Shown here in pieces: positions 22,111 through 22,640 of a DNA stretch of 22,640 nucleotides. The notes under the pieces were generated by a model, which saw only the letters and a program-made list of their open reading frames with translations, made no database searches and was not told the DNA's origin. How positions within the stretch are numbered: position 1 is the stretch's first letter; each line of letters starts with the position of its first letter. Origin of the DNA: an uncultured Eubacteriales bacterium (lineage in GTDB: Bacteria > Bacillota > Clostridia > Oscillospirales > Oscillospiraceae). The stretch is taken from contig USQL01000033.1 of assembly GCA_900556935.1 (NCBI GenBank), positions 1-22,640 on the forward strand. Direction: 5' to 3'. The translations under genes were made by a program, and so were the position numbers.

Positions 22111-22143
22111 CAAAACAGGCAGGCCCGGGACCTGCCTGTTTTG
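22111..22143. terminator. Bidirectional terminator after the NYN tail copy
   Basis: A perfect 13-bp stem CAAAACAGGCAGG (22111-22123) with its complement (22131-22143), loop CCCGGGA, A-run and T-run on opposite sides. It can end the plus-strand NYN copy and, on the other strand, the small gene ending at 22195. Confidence 0.85.
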
Positions 22144-22194
22144 AGAGTGGGAATATCGATTGCTTTTAAACTACTTTCACTGCTTCCGCGGGAT

Positions 22195-22443
22195 TCAGTA
22201 ATGCCACAGCCGTTTGACTACATCTGAGTATGCGTCCATATCATCATAAAATAAAAAGAAGGACTCTGAAGGATCCGCGATTTCAAGATTAAGCTTTAGC
22301 TCGTAAGCGAATTCGCCAATCTCGTCATACGATGTGGTTAAGGAAATATCTTCCTCCCACGCACGATTATTTTCAATGTCTACCATATCGCAGGCCGTAT
22401 GCCACTGGTTTTGCTCCATACCCCAAAAACGAAATCGCGACAC
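22195..22443 (-). CDS. Small acidic hypothetical protein (82 aa)
   Basis: Reads from a GTG at 22443 with no good ribosome site. In the same frame the sequence continues upstream to a TAA at 22489-22491 and beyond it to a GTG at 22512 that has an ideal GGAGG, so the gene may have lost its true start to a nonsense change. The product is strongly acidic and aromatic (for example NRAWEEDISLTTSYDEIG, ESFFLFYDDMDAYSD, ending VVKRLWHY), with no membrane segment. I do not recognise it. Small acidic proteins directly after another gene are often immunity or antitoxin proteins, but that is a guess here. Confidence 0.4.
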   Translation of the reverse strand: MSRFRFWGMEQNQWHTACDMVDIENNRAWEEDISLTTSYDEIGEFAYELKLNLEIADPSESFFLFYDDMDAYSDVVKRLWHY

Positions 22444-22477
22444 CCCTTCAGAACAAAACTGGCCAAAAGCTCCGATG

Positions 22478-22639
22478 CTAGTTTGGAATTAAATGGTTTT
22501 TGGACAATACACTGACACCTCCTGCGTATAAGCAAATTATACGAGCTTCCATAAAATCTTTCTGTCTGAAATAGTATTGTATTGATTTAGGGTCTATCTG
22601 AAAACCGTCAACACGCCCAAACAGCGGGTCTTTTCCACC
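22478..22639 (-). CDS. C-terminus of an unknown gene running off the right edge
   Basis: 53 codons are open from the window edge to TAG at 22478-22480, reading GGKDPLFGRVDGFQIDPKSI and later QYYFRQKDFMEARIICLYAG, ending SKNHLIPN. There is no internal stop and the composition looks protein-like. A ribosome site for the next gene (GGAGG, 22518-22522) lies within its last codons, so the two minus-strand genes would overlap. The family is unrecognised. It may be the end of a toxin or effector domain, but too little is visible. Confidence 0.4.
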   Translation of the reverse strand, partial: GGKDPLFGRVDGFQIDPKSIQYYFRQKDFMEARIICLYAGGVSVLSKNHLIPN

Positions 22640-22640
22640 T

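Noticed and set aside
22561..22640. Insertion-sequence end (GGGTCTATCTGAAAAC)
   Set aside because: The stretch is part of an open minus-strand reading frame and no partner terminal repeat is in the window.

Overview
The window looks like the chromosome of a Gram-positive, high-GC gut Clostridia member, probably Oscillospiraceae/Ruminococcaceae. This is inferred from strong Shine-Dalgarno sites, a YtrA-type GntR ABC operon, a MocR regulator, a HrcA/CIRCE-type site, an ECF-transporter component beside a SAM hydrolase, and a fold-back repeat of the style common in that group. Genus cannot be fixed from sequence alone.

Layout. 1-980 (minus): the start of a UPF0397-type ECF substrate-binding component, preceded by a SAM hydroxide adenosyltransferase (DUF62). 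1124-5541 (plus): a compact unit of thiamine diphosphokinase, a CtpE-like P-type cation ATPase and a MocR-type regulator, closed by a strong terminator. 5588-7510 (minus): a GntR/YtrA regulator, ABC ATPase and ABC permease behind a near-perfect 34-bp palindrome. 7511-8230: a roughly 400-bp fold-back element next to the C-terminal stump of an ABC-2 permease gene. 8231-11324 (minus): class II fumarase followed by a membrane-anchored leucine-rich-repeat protein that probably starts at TTG. 11398-17454: a LacI-type regulator divergent from a maltodextrin-type operon (lipoprotein, two permeases, GH13 cyclomaltodextrinase/neopullulanase). Two LacI-type operators flank the shared promoter region, and no transport ATPase is present. 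17511-18151: an Hsp20 chaperone with a CIRCE element over its promoter. 18233-18740: a small unknown protein and an initiator tRNA-Met with a perfect promoter and terminator.

From about 18740 to the right edge the DNA is an accessory region made of broken pieces. It holds direct repeats, the last codons of a tyrosine integrase next to the tRNA, an ImmA/IrrE-like tail, the 3' part of an IS3-family transposase, a 5'-truncated NYN-domain (PIN-like nuclease) gene with an in-frame amber codon, an intact RhuM-Doc/Fic gene, a second copy of only the last ~86 codons of the NYN gene, and two short unknown reading frames at the edge. The simplest reading is an old integrative element at the tRNA that decayed by IS-linked deletion and partial duplication. 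The least described items are the NYN family, the NYN-tail / RhuM-Doc / NYN-tail arrangement, and the small gene pair at the right edge.
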